From Opitutaceae bacterium (GTDB lineage Bacteria; Verrucomicrobiota; Verrucomicrobiia; Opitutales; Opitutaceae): DNA of 64,000 bases. This document shows positions 41,266 to 48,834 of this stretch, piece after piece (the first letter of the stretch is position 1; each line of letters opens with the position of its first letter). The notes beneath the pieces are model-generated. The model made no database searches and had not been told where the DNA came from. It was given only the letters and a program-made list of their open reading frames with translations. The DNA is taken from positions 62,001 to 126,000 of the forward strand of contig JANQRT010000045.1 in NCBI GenBank assembly GCA_028284385.1, written 5' to 3'. Both the position numbers and the translations under genes were made by a program.

Positions 41266-41822
41266 TTTTCTATGTTTAGCCAATCGATGATGTTTTCGAT
41301 CGATGGGTTGTAGTCGCTCTCCGTGTCGACTTTGAGTGTAGGACAGTCAAAACTTGGAGGGTTATAATCGCTGGACCCAAGAATCTCGCCGCTCTCTCGA
41401 AAATGGCTGACTCTTAGATCTCCATGAAATCGCTCTCTAGCTGGATCTGCTAAGCCTCGTTCAAGATGCCGTTTCGCACAGATGTCGGCTTCAGGCTCGC
41501 AAATCACAATTCGCGTACGACTGAGTCCGATCCATTCAGGAATGACGATGCTCCATACTTTATGTTGAAAGGCTGCTTCGACTACAACTGACACCATTGA
41601 TTCTAGAAGTAGCCGAGTTGCTTTAAAGAATGCTTCCGTAGCTTTCCAGCTTGTCTCGTCAGGAAGATCCCTGTGTGTCGAACCAGTGGATACGACATAT
41701 CCCTCCTTCACCTCGTCTCGTGAAATTGCTGGAAGGTGTAATTCTCCAGCAAGTTTCTTCGAAAGCGTCGTTTTTCCAGAACCAGGTCTACCTGTCACGA
41801 TGATGCAGTATGGTTTCGTCAT
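41214..41822 (-). CDS. P-loop kinase, AAA_33 type (cassette 4)
   Basis: From ATG 41822 the 202-residue protein begins MTKPYCIIVTGRPGSGKTTLSKKL, with Walker A at residues 11-19. It has AISRDEVKEGYV and an arginine-rich RTRIVICEPEADICAKRHLERGL lid region. Such AAA_33 proteins phosphorylate small molecules or polynucleotides. The 22 codons open before this ATG are translated attC 3 and are not real. It is the cassette with the clearest enzymatic function besides VapC. Confidence 0.85.
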   Translation of the reverse strand: MTKPYCIIVTGRPGSGKTTLSKKLAGELHLPAISRDEVKEGYVVSTGSTHRDLPDETSWKATEAFFKATRLLLESMVSVVVEAAFQHKVWSIVIPEWIGLSRTRIVICEPEADICAKRHLERGLADPARERFHGDLRVSHFRESGEILGSSDYNPPSFDCPTLKVDTESDYNPSIENIIDWLNIEKPNQTSLTTPKATPPTS

Positions 41823-41830
41823 TTTGTTTC

Positions 41831-41902
41831 GCCCAACGTCAAATGGTGGCGATGGATGTTGAGCGGAGCGAAACACACATTGCCACACATGCCTGGTTAG
41901 AC
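41831..41902 (-). other. attC site 3
   Basis: GCCCAAC (41831-41837) and GTTAGAC (41896-41902) are the cores. The arms ATGGTGGCGATGGATGTT and AACACACATTGCCACAC pair, with GCGGAGCG (41863-41870) in the loop. It is 72 bases long and very close to attC 1 and attC 6. Confidence 0.9.
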
Positions 41903-42034
41903 ACTTTTTCTATCTGTAGTAAGTATTCCATTACTCTTTATCTGTTCTAGACCTCTTCCTTCAATAACTAGGCTGACATCTTCACCTGTTTTAGCGACTC
42001 TAAGCTGTGAGGATTTTGACAAAATCGAGATAAC

Positions 42035-42244
42035 TCAAGCGGAACCTATTCCTTTTTTCTTTCTGAAAAACACCGTCTGCGACAAACCGATCCACCCTTT
42101 GTTAACTCTGCCATGAACGCTGGCGCTTCCATTCCCACTTTCGATGCCTTCTACTGCGAACTCTAGTTTGTTTCGATGTTGACCGAAAATCAAATACAGA
42201 GCGATTCCGATTAGAATCAGAAGTATCCAGAGAGCGATTTCCAT
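42035..42244 (-). CDS. Small single-pass membrane protein (cassette 3)
   Basis: The 69-residue protein has a hydrophobic helix at the start (MEIALWILLILIGIALYLIF) and a beta-like tail (NKLEFAVEGIESGNGSASVHG). About 130 bases without a gene follow it before attC 3. No family recognised. Confidence 0.55.
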   Translation of the reverse strand: MEIALWILLILIGIALYLIFGQHRNKLEFAVEGIESGNGSASVHGRVNKGWIGLSQTVFFRKKKGIGSA

Positions 42245-42248
42245 TTTC

Positions 42249-42317
42249 GTCTAACGACTAGAGCACTCAAGAGGACCGGCGCAGCTGGTCCGAATTGAGT
42301 GCCTCGCCTTGTTAGTC
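42249..42317 (-). other. attC site 2
   Basis: GTCTAAC (42249-42255) and GTTAGTC (42311-42317) are perfect cores. GAGCACTCAA pairs with TTGAGTGCCTC and GGACC with GGTCC, giving a clean hairpin of 69 bases. The HNH-like gene's stop lies in the right core. Confidence 0.93.
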
Positions 42318-43001
42318 CCATTGTATTTCACAGGCAAGATAACCTCCAATCAATATCCGAACGAGGAATCCTCCGTCCTGAGACACGAAGTACTCATATC
42401 GATCCGATCGAATGCATCGCCAACTTTCGAATCCCGTCCTTTCAGGATTCTTGATAATGTTAATGAACGCTCGACTTCCGATCTCTGGCCATGTCCCGAT
42501 TGACGACGTTTCAAAGAAAGCATGCTGGTCTGCGTCGCTTAGGCATAGGAGGGGTGCGAATACTAGTGTGGAGGGATCACCATCCGGTTGGGTCGACAAC
42601 TCATAGTCAATGTGAGATATCGCGAGCTTCTGTAGGATCCGAGTCACTCTGTCATTTTCAGGTGCCCATAATTGTTCGCTACCATTACGAGTTTCTGATC
42701 TTGAAATGCGCTCCACCAACTTCGGTTGATCTCGCAGTTTTTTAGCGATCTTCGATCTTCTCATCTGATCCGGATCAGTGGAACCACATACGACACATTC
42801 TACAAAACAGGCTAAGTACTCCTCGTCTAGTGAGAAGCTCTCATTGCACTTACGACATGCGGCAACAACACCGCAGTTTTGTGGGTAGGGCTCATCCAAG
42901 AAAACTCTGGAAGGCGAGTGTTCTCTAGTCTCTGGATAACCGCCGCAATACACGCAATAGCCACGCAATCGTTCGTCGGCAAAGATGTGGTTCGGATCCA
43001 T
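42312..43001 (-). CDS. HNH-like zinc-finger protein (cassette 2)
   Basis: The 229-residue protein has CVYCGGYPETREHSPSR followed by CRKCNESFSLDEEYLACF and CVVCGST: two CxxC pairs with EH and N in the HNH order, as in zinc-bound HNH nucleases of mobile DNA. The rest (SRSETRNGSEQLWAPEND, FESWRCIRSDRYEYFVSQDGG) is unknown. The stop codon is in attC 2. Nuclease activity is likely by fold but not proven, because the final histidine of the HNH triad is not obvious. Confidence 0.65.
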   Translation of the reverse strand: MDPNHIFADERLRGYCVYCGGYPETREHSPSRVFLDEPYPQNCGVVAACRKCNESFSLDEEYLACFVECVVCGSTDPDQMRRSKIAKKLRDQPKLVERISRSETRNGSEQLWAPENDRVTRILQKLAISHIDYELSTQPDGDPSTLVFAPLLCLSDADQHAFFETSSIGTWPEIGSRAFINIIKNPERTGFESWRCIRSDRYEYFVSQDGGFLVRILIGGYLACEIQWD

Positions 43002-43007
43002 TTACTG

Positions 43008-43079
43008 GACTAACGTCGAGTGGTGGCGATGTCTGTGTAGCGGAGCGCAACAGACATTGCCACACACGATTTGTTAGGC
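43008..43079 (-). other. attC site 1
   Basis: GACTAAC (43008-43014) and GTTAGGC (43073-43079) are the cores. GTGGTGGCGATGTCTGTGTA and CAACAGACATTGCCACAC pair, with GCGGAGCG (43040-43047) between. It ends the first cassette, and the stop codon of the 125-residue gene is within its right core. Confidence 0.92.
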
Positions 43080-43451
43080 CAATTCCTTTCTTCTGAAGTG
43101 CGGCCAGAAATCGGCATCTTCCCAGACTTTATCATCGAACGCGTGGCTTATGTCGGACATCCACTTCATTAGCCTAGGGTTCGGTTTCTTTTCTTCGTAT
43201 CGCTTCATTGCTTCTTCCTTTATTTCCTTCCATCTCAGGTCTCGGGTGCAAAATGGAAGCAGGCTGTAAGGATGATCGATTCGTCCCCAGATCACATCAC
43301 AGAAGAATCTCATTCCTTCTTCCTTTTCGTCTTTCACAAGTTCGATGATTCGCAAGAAGTTGGGTTCGAGTTCAGTCTCATCGTCGGTATCCAAATCTTT
43401 GAGATAAGCTTCTTTGGCGATCTCTCGTAGCTGTTTTTGGATTCCATTCAT
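43074..43451 (-). CDS. Protein of unknown function (cassette 1)
   Basis: The 125-residue, highly charged helical protein (KQLREIAKEAYLKDLDTDDETELEP, LRWKEIKEEAMKRYEEKKPNPRLMKWMSD) has no recognisable family. It is the first cassette after the integrase, so it should be the one best expressed from any promoter in the integrase/attI region. Its start is nine bases from the junction core. Confidence 0.7.
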   Translation of the reverse strand: MNGIQKQLREIAKEAYLKDLDTDDETELEPNFLRIIELVKDEKEEGMRFFCDVIWGRIDHPYSLLPFCTRDLRWKEIKEEAMKRYEEKKPNPRLMKWMSDISHAFDDKVWEDADFWPHFRRKELA

Positions 43452-43735
43452 TTTTAAGTGCCTAACTATAAGTATACTTGATTTTTATCAAGTATATAAA
43501 ATTAATCTTTATTGGTTAAGTAGTTTATAAATAAAGAATTGCGCTTGATCATTGTTCTGACCATAAATCCGATGTTTCTTGTTAAATTGTCATGTATTTC
43601 GACTTGCCCATCTCTATGTCAATATATGAATTATTCTTATGTTCTCTTAAACCTCTCTAGATCAATGATTTTCCTCTGTCTATCTCCACCAAATTTCCGG
43701 GCGATTCTTGATATTTCGCCGATGGAAAGGGTCGT
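43452..43735. promoter_or_regulatory. attI-like junction and intI promoter region
   Basis: GCCTAAC at 43460-43466 (GTTAGGC on the cassette strand) is the recombination core where cassette 1 joins. A perfect 10-base inverted repeat, TATACTTGAT (43473-43482) and ATCAAGTATA (43487-43496) with a TTTT loop, lies seven bases inside. The 284 bases are strongly AT-rich and hold no gene. A promoter for the cassettes is expected here, but I cannot single out convincing hexamers. Confidence 0.6.
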
Positions 43736-43738
43736 TTG

Positions 43739-44938
43739 ATGATCGATTGGATCCGCAACTCGCTGGAGCAGGACAAGAGCCTGAGCGGCCGGGAGCGCGA
43801 GGCGTTCGGGATCACGCTCTCGTGGTACTTGGGCTATTGCCGCAAGAGAGAATGGGAACCGGTGGAGGATCGCAAGGTGGGGCGTCAATTCTACAAGGAG
43901 GTGGTGGATTCCAGGCGACCGGAGGATTGGCAGAAGAAGCAATGGGCGGCCGCGTTGAGTTGGTTTTTCGAATTTATAGAGCAAAAGGACAAGGCGGGTC
44001 AAGAGATGAGAAAAGCGTTAAGGCGACGCCATGTAGCCTATCGCACTGAGGTGTCTTATCTCGCTTGGCTAAGACGCTTCCAGAGGTTTATCGAAGAGAA
44101 GGATGCTCTAGAGTCGAAGGATTCGGATGTTGTGGATTTTCTCAGCGATCTAGCGGAAGAAGGAAAGGTATCGGCGGCGACTCAGACTCAGGCCTTCAAC
44201 GCGCTGCTGTTTTTCTTCCGACACGTCTTGCAAAGAGAAAATGCTAATTTCTCTGGAGTGACTCGGGCAAGGAAGAGCAAAAGGCTGCCCGTCGTTTTGA
44301 GCCAGGACGAAACAAAGCGCCTGATCGACGCTTTACCCGATTCGCTGCAGGTGCTAGCTCGCCTACAGTACGGAGCGGGCCTAAGGATTTCAGAACTGCT
44401 GCGGCTACGGGTAAAGGATATCGACTTCGATCGCGGCCAGATATCCGTACGGGCGTCGAAAGGCGACAAGGACCGCATGACAATCCTGCCCGAAATCCTT
44501 GAAGGGGAACTGAAGAGACAACTCGAGAAGGCTCGAGCCTTGCATGAATCCGATTTGGAATCTGGATACGATGGAGCTAGCATGAAGGATGGACTGGCCA
44601 GAAAGTATGGCTCCAGGCGCAAGGATTGGATCTGGCAATACCTATTCCCGGCAAGAAGGCTGGCGGAAGATCCGAGGACGGGATTGAACTTGCGGCATCA
44701 CGCTGTGGAGAACAGCTATCAAGTGGGCATAACGAGAGCGGCTCAAACGGCTGGTATCGATAAAAAGGTGACATCTCATGCTCTTCGTCATTCCTTCGCG
44801 ACTCATATGCTGGAAGCCGGAGCGGATATTCGAACGGTACAGGAGCTCCTTGGGCACGAAAGCGTGGAAACCACCCAGATATATACTCATGTGCTCAAGC
44901 GTCCTAGAGCTGCGATAAGTCCGCTCGATCGGTTGTAG
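43739..44938 (+). CDS. intI: Integron integrase IntI with N-terminal extension
   Basis: The 399-residue tyrosine recombinase has the catalytic set R216, K241, H347, R350, H373 and Y382 (GAGLRISELLRLR, KGDKDR, HALRHSFATHML, LLGHESVETTQIYTH). It also has the IntI-specific extra segment between about residues 285 and 330 (KYGSRRKDWIWQYLFPARR, DPRTGLNLRHH). It recombines attC with attI. IntI proteins are usually 320-340 residues; here about 80 residues precede the standard core-binding domain and look like a second copy of it (ITLSWYLGYCRKREWEP, QWAAALSWFFEFIE). ATG 43739 follows a GGAAAGGG ribosome site. Confidence 0.96.
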   Translation: MIDWIRNSLEQDKSLSGREREAFGITLSWYLGYCRKREWEPVEDRKVGRQFYKEVVDSRRPEDWQKKQWAAALSWFFEFIEQKDKAGQEMRKALRRRHVAYRTEVSYLAWLRRFQRFIEEKDALESKDSDVVDFLSDLAEEGKVSAATQTQAFNALLFFFRHVLQRENANFSGVTRARKSKRLPVVLSQDETKRLIDALPDSLQVLARLQYGAGLRISELLRLRVKDIDFDRGQISVRASKGDKDRMTILPEILEGELKRQLEKARALHESDLESGYDGASMKDGLARKYGSRRKDWIWQYLFPARRLAEDPRTGLNLRHHAVENSYQVGITRAAQTAGIDKKVTSHALRHSFATHMLEAGADIRTVQELLGHESVETTQIYTHVLKRPRAAISPLDRL

Positions 44939-44979
44939 CGCCTTATTGGATGCGCATGCAGGAAGTTTTTTTCGAAGGC

Positions 44980-46065
44980 CTAACTCTTCAAACCCAGATG
45001 TCTTTCGGAGTACTCTACTGAATCGAGGACGTTGGCCTCTTCGTAACGGTACAGGGCATCGCCTTCCTTGCCTTCGATGGAGGTGAGCTGATGGTTGGCG
45101 TTTTCTTTGACCATGGCCAAGGCTTTGGCTAGGCGATGACCGCGAACTTCGTCGAAGGTGGCCCAGTATTTATCAGTCAGGCAGGGCACTTTCAGAGGAT
45201 TGCGGGTGATCATTTCCAGATTAAACTGGATGTCGGGATTAGCCTTTTCGCAGATATCGAAAATGCGTTTCATATCCAAAAATCCCTGACCAACGGGGAC
45301 CTCGGACAAGAGAAATCCTTCCTCATAAGGAGCGACCGCCATATCCTTGATATGGGTGGTGAAAGCGTACTTGGCGAAGGCCTCTACCGTTTCGTTGGGA
45401 TGCTCTAGAAGCGATATGCTATTGCCGGTATCGATGCAAACGCCCACGTATTCGCTGCTCATGCCTACCACCAGTTGCAACATGTCCGGAATACGCCAGT
45501 CCTTGTGATTTTCGATAGCAATTTGGATACGGTGACGGCGGGCGATCGGCTCGGCCCAGCGTAGCGATTTCCAAGCTTCGTCTTTCATGGCTTCGAACCC
45601 TTCGGCCGTATCGAAATCCTCATAACGTCGATTCCCAATCGCTATACGAACCACCTTGGCTCCCGCTTCTTTGCTGAGACGAATCTCGTTTTCGAAACGC
45701 TCGATATCGGCTTCATCGGCGGGCAGCTTGACTTGTCCCTCGAAGAATAGTCCCAACTCCTCGCAGCGCTTCCGCACTTTTCGGGCAAAGGCTCGATCCC
45801 ATCCCGCGGCGGACGTCTGCAATCCTCCAGCGTCGTACGAATGAATGTGGTCCAGCAGCTCCAGGGCGTCCTCAAAAGCTGGATACTGAGTTTGCTCGGC
45901 TGAATTGCGACGGCGATGCGCGTAGGAAAAGACGACGATTCCCATACGCTTGCCCCGCGACTTGAGGGCGGCCTGCAGAGGGCTATTTAAGGCAAGGGTT
46001 CCGAGGGCGAGAGAAAACTGTTGCAGCATTTTCCTCCGAGTGATTGGGGCGGGGTTGCTATTCAT
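44980..46065 (-). CDS. Sugar phosphate isomerase/epimerase-like TIM-barrel protein with twin-arginine-type signal
   Basis: From ATG 46065 the 361-residue protein has an ITRRKMLQQFSLALGTLALNS export signal. An AP-endonuclease-2/xylose-isomerase-like TIM barrel follows, with CIDTGNSISLLEHPNE, HIKDM and FNLEMITRNPLKVP, which fit metal-binding positions. Family members act on sugars, inositols or sugar acids. It starts near the fumarylacetoacetase-like gene on the same strand, so it may be part of a sugar-acid route. The frame before ATG 46065 lacks family similarity. Confidence 0.82.
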   Translation of the reverse strand: MNSNPAPITRRKMLQQFSLALGTLALNSPLQAALKSRGKRMGIVVFSYAHRRRNSAEQTQYPAFEDALELLDHIHSYDAGGLQTSAAGWDRAFARKVRKRCEELGLFFEGQVKLPADEADIERFENEIRLSKEAGAKVVRIAIGNRRYEDFDTAEGFEAMKDEAWKSLRWAEPIARRHRIQIAIENHKDWRIPDMLQLVVGMSSEYVGVCIDTGNSISLLEHPNETVEAFAKYAFTTHIKDMAVAPYEEGFLLSEVPVGQGFLDMKRIFDICEKANPDIQFNLEMITRNPLKVPCLTDKYWATFDEVRGHRLAKALAMVKENANHQLTSIEGKEGDALYRYEEANVLDSVEYSERHLGLKS

Positions 46066-46191
46066 AAAAATGTCGACGCAGTTCAGGTCGCGGAGTGAAG
46101 GGCTAAAAAATTGTAGGCAAACCCGACTCGTCACAAGCGGAAATCGCCTCTCGGTCCAAAGCGAGGCCTCAGCCGATTTCCAAATCGCGCC

Positions 46192-47019
46192 CTACTCTAC
46201 GGTTTGGATGAGCTGCCCAACGTCATCGATGGCGATTGAAATCGTGTCGCCCGATAAAAGCGTGAAATCGCTCTCTGGGATGATGCCGGTACCGGTCATC
46301 ACAAAGGCTCCTTGCGGAAAGACGAGCTCGCGATTGAGATAGTCGACTAGATCCTGCAGCGATCGTTTCATGTCGGAGAGCTTCGCCCCTCCATCGAAAA
46401 CCGTTTTTCCCGCACGAGTGATCGCCAGCGAGATCCGCGTCTCCTCGCTAAGGGGGTTTTCAGGGACATACAAACCAGGGCCCAGACCCGCGCATTTCTC
46501 GTAGGTCTTGGCCTGGGGCAGGTAGAGCGGGTTTTCGCCTTCGATGCTGCGAGAGCTCATGTCGTTGCCCACCGTATAGCCGATAACTTGGCCTGAAGTC
46601 GACAAGGCCAAGGCCAGTTCCGGTTCGGGAACATTCCAAGTCGAGTCACGGCGGATCCGAACAGACTGCCTATGACCTGCTACGCGAGAAGCCGTGGCCT
46701 TGAAGAAAATCTCGGGACGATCCGCATTGTAGACGCGAGAATAGAAATCTCCCCCACCCGCTTCCTTCGACTCCTCCATCCGCGCCAGTCGACTGGAGAA
46801 ATAGGTCACTCCACAAGCCCAGACCTCCTGGCTTTCAACCGGCGGAAGCAAACACTCCGAAACCGCAGCAGCCGCCTCGTCGCTGGGAGCAAAGGGCTGC
46901 TCCTTGGCCCAGCCTGCCAGGTCTTCGAGAGCAAACAGCTCGTCCCAATTCGCATCGATAAACGAGCACTGTTCCTCCCGCTGCAAAACGACACCTTTGC
47001 TTGTACGATAAAAATGCAT
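46192..47019 (-). CDS. Fumarylacetoacetate hydrolase family protein
   Basis: The 275-residue protein has the family's metal site and mobile-loop pattern in PEPELALALSTSGQVIGYTVGNDMSSRSIEGENPLYLPQAKTYEKCAGLGP. It probably acts as a 2-keto-3-deoxy sugar-acid hydratase or dehydratase, as in the FAH proteins of sugar-acid catabolism (GguC-like). It lacks a signal peptide. Its upstream end faces the enolase-superfamily gene across a divergent region with an inverted repeat, and its likely product would be used by the same pathway. Confidence 0.88.
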   Translation of the reverse strand: MHFYRTSKGVVLQREEQCSFIDANWDELFALEDLAGWAKEQPFAPSDEAAAAVSECLLPPVESQEVWACGVTYFSSRLARMEESKEAGGGDFYSRVYNADRPEIFFKATASRVAGHRQSVRIRRDSTWNVPEPELALALSTSGQVIGYTVGNDMSSRSIEGENPLYLPQAKTYEKCAGLGPGLYVPENPLSEETRISLAITRAGKTVFDGGAKLSDMKRSLQDLVDYLNRELVFPQGAFVMTGTGIIPESDFTLLSGDTISIAIDDVGQLIQTVE

Positions 47020-47083
47020 ACGAAAAACGAAAGCTTTGGATTACAACCCAAAGACCGAATCAAAAGCAACCCCCCTTCCCAAT

Positions 47084-47203
47084 AATCTGCTTCTCCTTCC
47101 CTCTTCTACTTCTAAAATCTTCTTCCTCCGCAATTTGATAGAAGAAGGAGATGGGGAAGTAGAAGAAGATTAGATCGGAAGGTTAAAGAAGGAGAAGCAG
47201 ATT
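47084..47203. repeat. Purine/pyrimidine-rich inverted repeat in a divergent promoter region
   Basis: AATCTGCTTCTCCTTC (47084-47099) is the exact complement of GAAGGAGAAGCAGATT (47188-47203), and CTTCTACTTC (47103-47112) is the exact complement of GAAGTAGAAG (47156-47165). The arms are almost purely C/T on one side and A/G on the other. It fills the gap between divergent genes at 47019 and 47305, where promoters are expected. The remaining bases show no gene. Confidence 0.8.
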
Positions 47204-47304
47204 GATGAGAAGAAGAGGAACACTTGCTTTTTACGAATCGACACAGGGTTTCCTGATTTCTACAAGTAGGAAAAGGTAGAGCAACCACTAACCCCTGCAG
47301 AACT

Positions 47305-48606
47305 ATGAAGCCGACCCGACGAAAATTTATTTCCAACGCCGCTCTAGCCAGCGGAGCCACCGCCATGACCCAGCTTCCTCCATTGAAAGCCGCCCATCAT
47401 TCAGGTTCGGGATATCCGGATTACTCCGCTCTCGACGAAGCTCGCAAACGACCCGTTTTGAAACGCGAACTGTTTCCCGATCCGGTCATCCTGGAAACCA
47501 TCGAGCTGCTACAGGATCGCAACAACTTCATCTGCCGCGTTCGCTCGAAAGACGGAGCCGAAGGGATATCGGTTGGCCATCCGTTTATCTCGCACCAAGG
47601 CTACCCTATGTTCGACAAGGCGGTGCGGAATCACTTTCTAGGCAAGGATGCCCGCGATTTGGATACGCTGGTGTTCAATGCCGCTCAGCGAAATATCAAA
47701 AGACAAGGCATTCCTCTCTGCGTGCAAATCGCTACCATGGAGTTCGCGGTTCTCGATCTGCTGGGCAATATCGCCGACAAACCCGCAGGGCTGCTAATCG
47801 GCGATCTTCTAAACCCGAACGTATCCATTTATTTGGGGCATCACTACTCCAATCTTCGCAAGCTGGAGCCGGAAGTCTCGCTTGAATTGATGAGGAAGGA
47901 CCAAATAGAAACCTCTGCTAGGGCCATCAAACTAAGAGCTGGAAGCGGGAACCAGTTGGGAGACGACATCGATAACGCACCGGGTCGAACCGAGAAACTG
48001 ATTCGCATGGCTCGCGAGGAAGTCTTTGGCGACGACATGGTTCTGATGATCGACGGCAATGGCTCGTACTCAGTCAAGGAGGCCATCCGCATTGGCAAGA
48101 TTCTGGAAGAATACGACTACTATTTCTACGAAGAGCCGGTTCCCTGGGATTGGTACCAGGAGCAAAAGCTCGTCGAAAAGGCCCTCGATATTCCGATGGC
48201 CGGTGGTGAAGAGGAGTTTGGCTTGCACGCGTTTCGCTATTTGATCGGCAATGAAGTGTTTCAAATTCTGCAGCCAGATCTTTTCTATTTCGGAGGTATG
48301 ATCAGGACCATGCAAGTCGCTCGCATGGTCGAGGCGGCCGGTCTTCAAATAACGCCGCACATATCGGGCGGAGGACTGGGCTATGTCTACATGCTGCAGA
48401 TGGTTTCGGTCTGCCCCGCAGCTGCCGAGTACCATGAATTCAAGCTATTCGCCACTAAGGACGCCAACGGTACTCCCATGCCCGTCGAGAGCAAAGCCGA
48501 AAAGTTCGAGAGCATCGATGGCGTCATCAAAGTGCCGACCGGTTCCGGCCTGGGCGTCCGCATCGACCCTGACTACATCAAGACCCACAAGGTCTTGTAT
48601 GGATAG
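47305..48606 (+). CDS. Mandelate racemase/enolase-superfamily dehydratase with Tat signal
   Basis: The 433-residue protein has a Tat-like signal (TRRKFISNAALASGATAM). An enolase-superfamily N-cap and barrel follow. IKLRAGSGN supplies the catalytic lysine region, and the metal ligands appear in MIDGNGSY (D), YEEPVPWDW (E) and GGEEEFG (E). HISGGGLGY provides the histidine. Such enzymes dehydrate sugar acids (galactonate, mannonate and similar). With the FAH-family and TIM-barrel genes it forms a plausible sugar-acid catabolic cluster. Export by Tat suggests a periplasmic first step. Confidence 0.88.
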   Translation: MKPTRRKFISNAALASGATAMTQLPPLKAAHHSGSGYPDYSALDEARKRPVLKRELFPDPVILETIELLQDRNNFICRVRSKDGAEGISVGHPFISHQGYPMFDKAVRNHFLGKDARDLDTLVFNAAQRNIKRQGIPLCVQIATMEFAVLDLLGNIADKPAGLLIGDLLNPNVSIYLGHHYSNLRKLEPEVSLELMRKDQIETSARAIKLRAGSGNQLGDDIDNAPGRTEKLIRMAREEVFGDDMVLMIDGNGSYSVKEAIRIGKILEEYDYYFYEEPVPWDWYQEQKLVEKALDIPMAGGEEEFGLHAFRYLIGNEVFQILQPDLFYFGGMIRTMQVARMVEAAGLQITPHISGGGLGYVYMLQMVSVCPAAAEYHEFKLFATKDANGTPMPVESKAEKFESIDGVIKVPTGSGLGVRIDPDYIKTHKVLYG

Positions 48607-48626
48607 ATGGATACGCCTAACTATGG

Positions 48627-48690
48627 GTAGCGGTCAGCGTCTCGCTGACCATCCCATCAAGAAATGGCTAGCGGGACGCTAGCCGCTACC
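48627..48690. repeat. Double hairpin of the GGTAGCGGYYAGCG family
   Basis: The element has two tandem stems: GGTCAGCG-TCT-CGCTGACC (48632-48650) and GGCTAGCG-GGA-CGCTAGCC (48666-48684). It is bracketed by GGTAGCGG and its complement CCGCTACC, so a long outer stem is also possible. It lies after the enolase-superfamily gene in a convergent gap and matches the palindrome at 1665-1685. Confidence 0.85.
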
Positions 48691-48834
48691 ACGTTCAATT
48701 GCTTTACAAGCGATGAAATGATCCAATGCGACTGATGGGAATGGTGGCTCGAGGCGTCTCCGACTCGAGATGTTATGCATGCGAACGCGCCGAGTCATCC
48801 GCATTCATCTTATACAAATCCTGGCAATCATCGA

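Larger units (their letters stand above)
38271..44938. mobile_element. Chromosomal integron: integrase, attI-like junction and cassette array
   Basis: The integrase gene runs rightwards at the right end. Cassettes run leftwards from the junction at 43460-43466 to 38271, with ten attC or attC-like sites, most at the ends of minus-strand genes. This inward orientation, with integrase and cassettes divergent and attC sites 54-127 bases long, is that of the typical integron. Four sites share the loop core GCGGAGCG, which argues for a long-resident array. Cassettes hold mostly small unknown proteins plus a toxin-antitoxin pair. Confidence 0.9.

Noticed and set aside
43452-43735. Promoter hexamers for the cassette array
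   Set aside because: A TTGACA-like box (TGTCAA at 43617-43622 on the plus strand) exists but has no good -10 partner at the right spacing, so I did not annotate a promoter.
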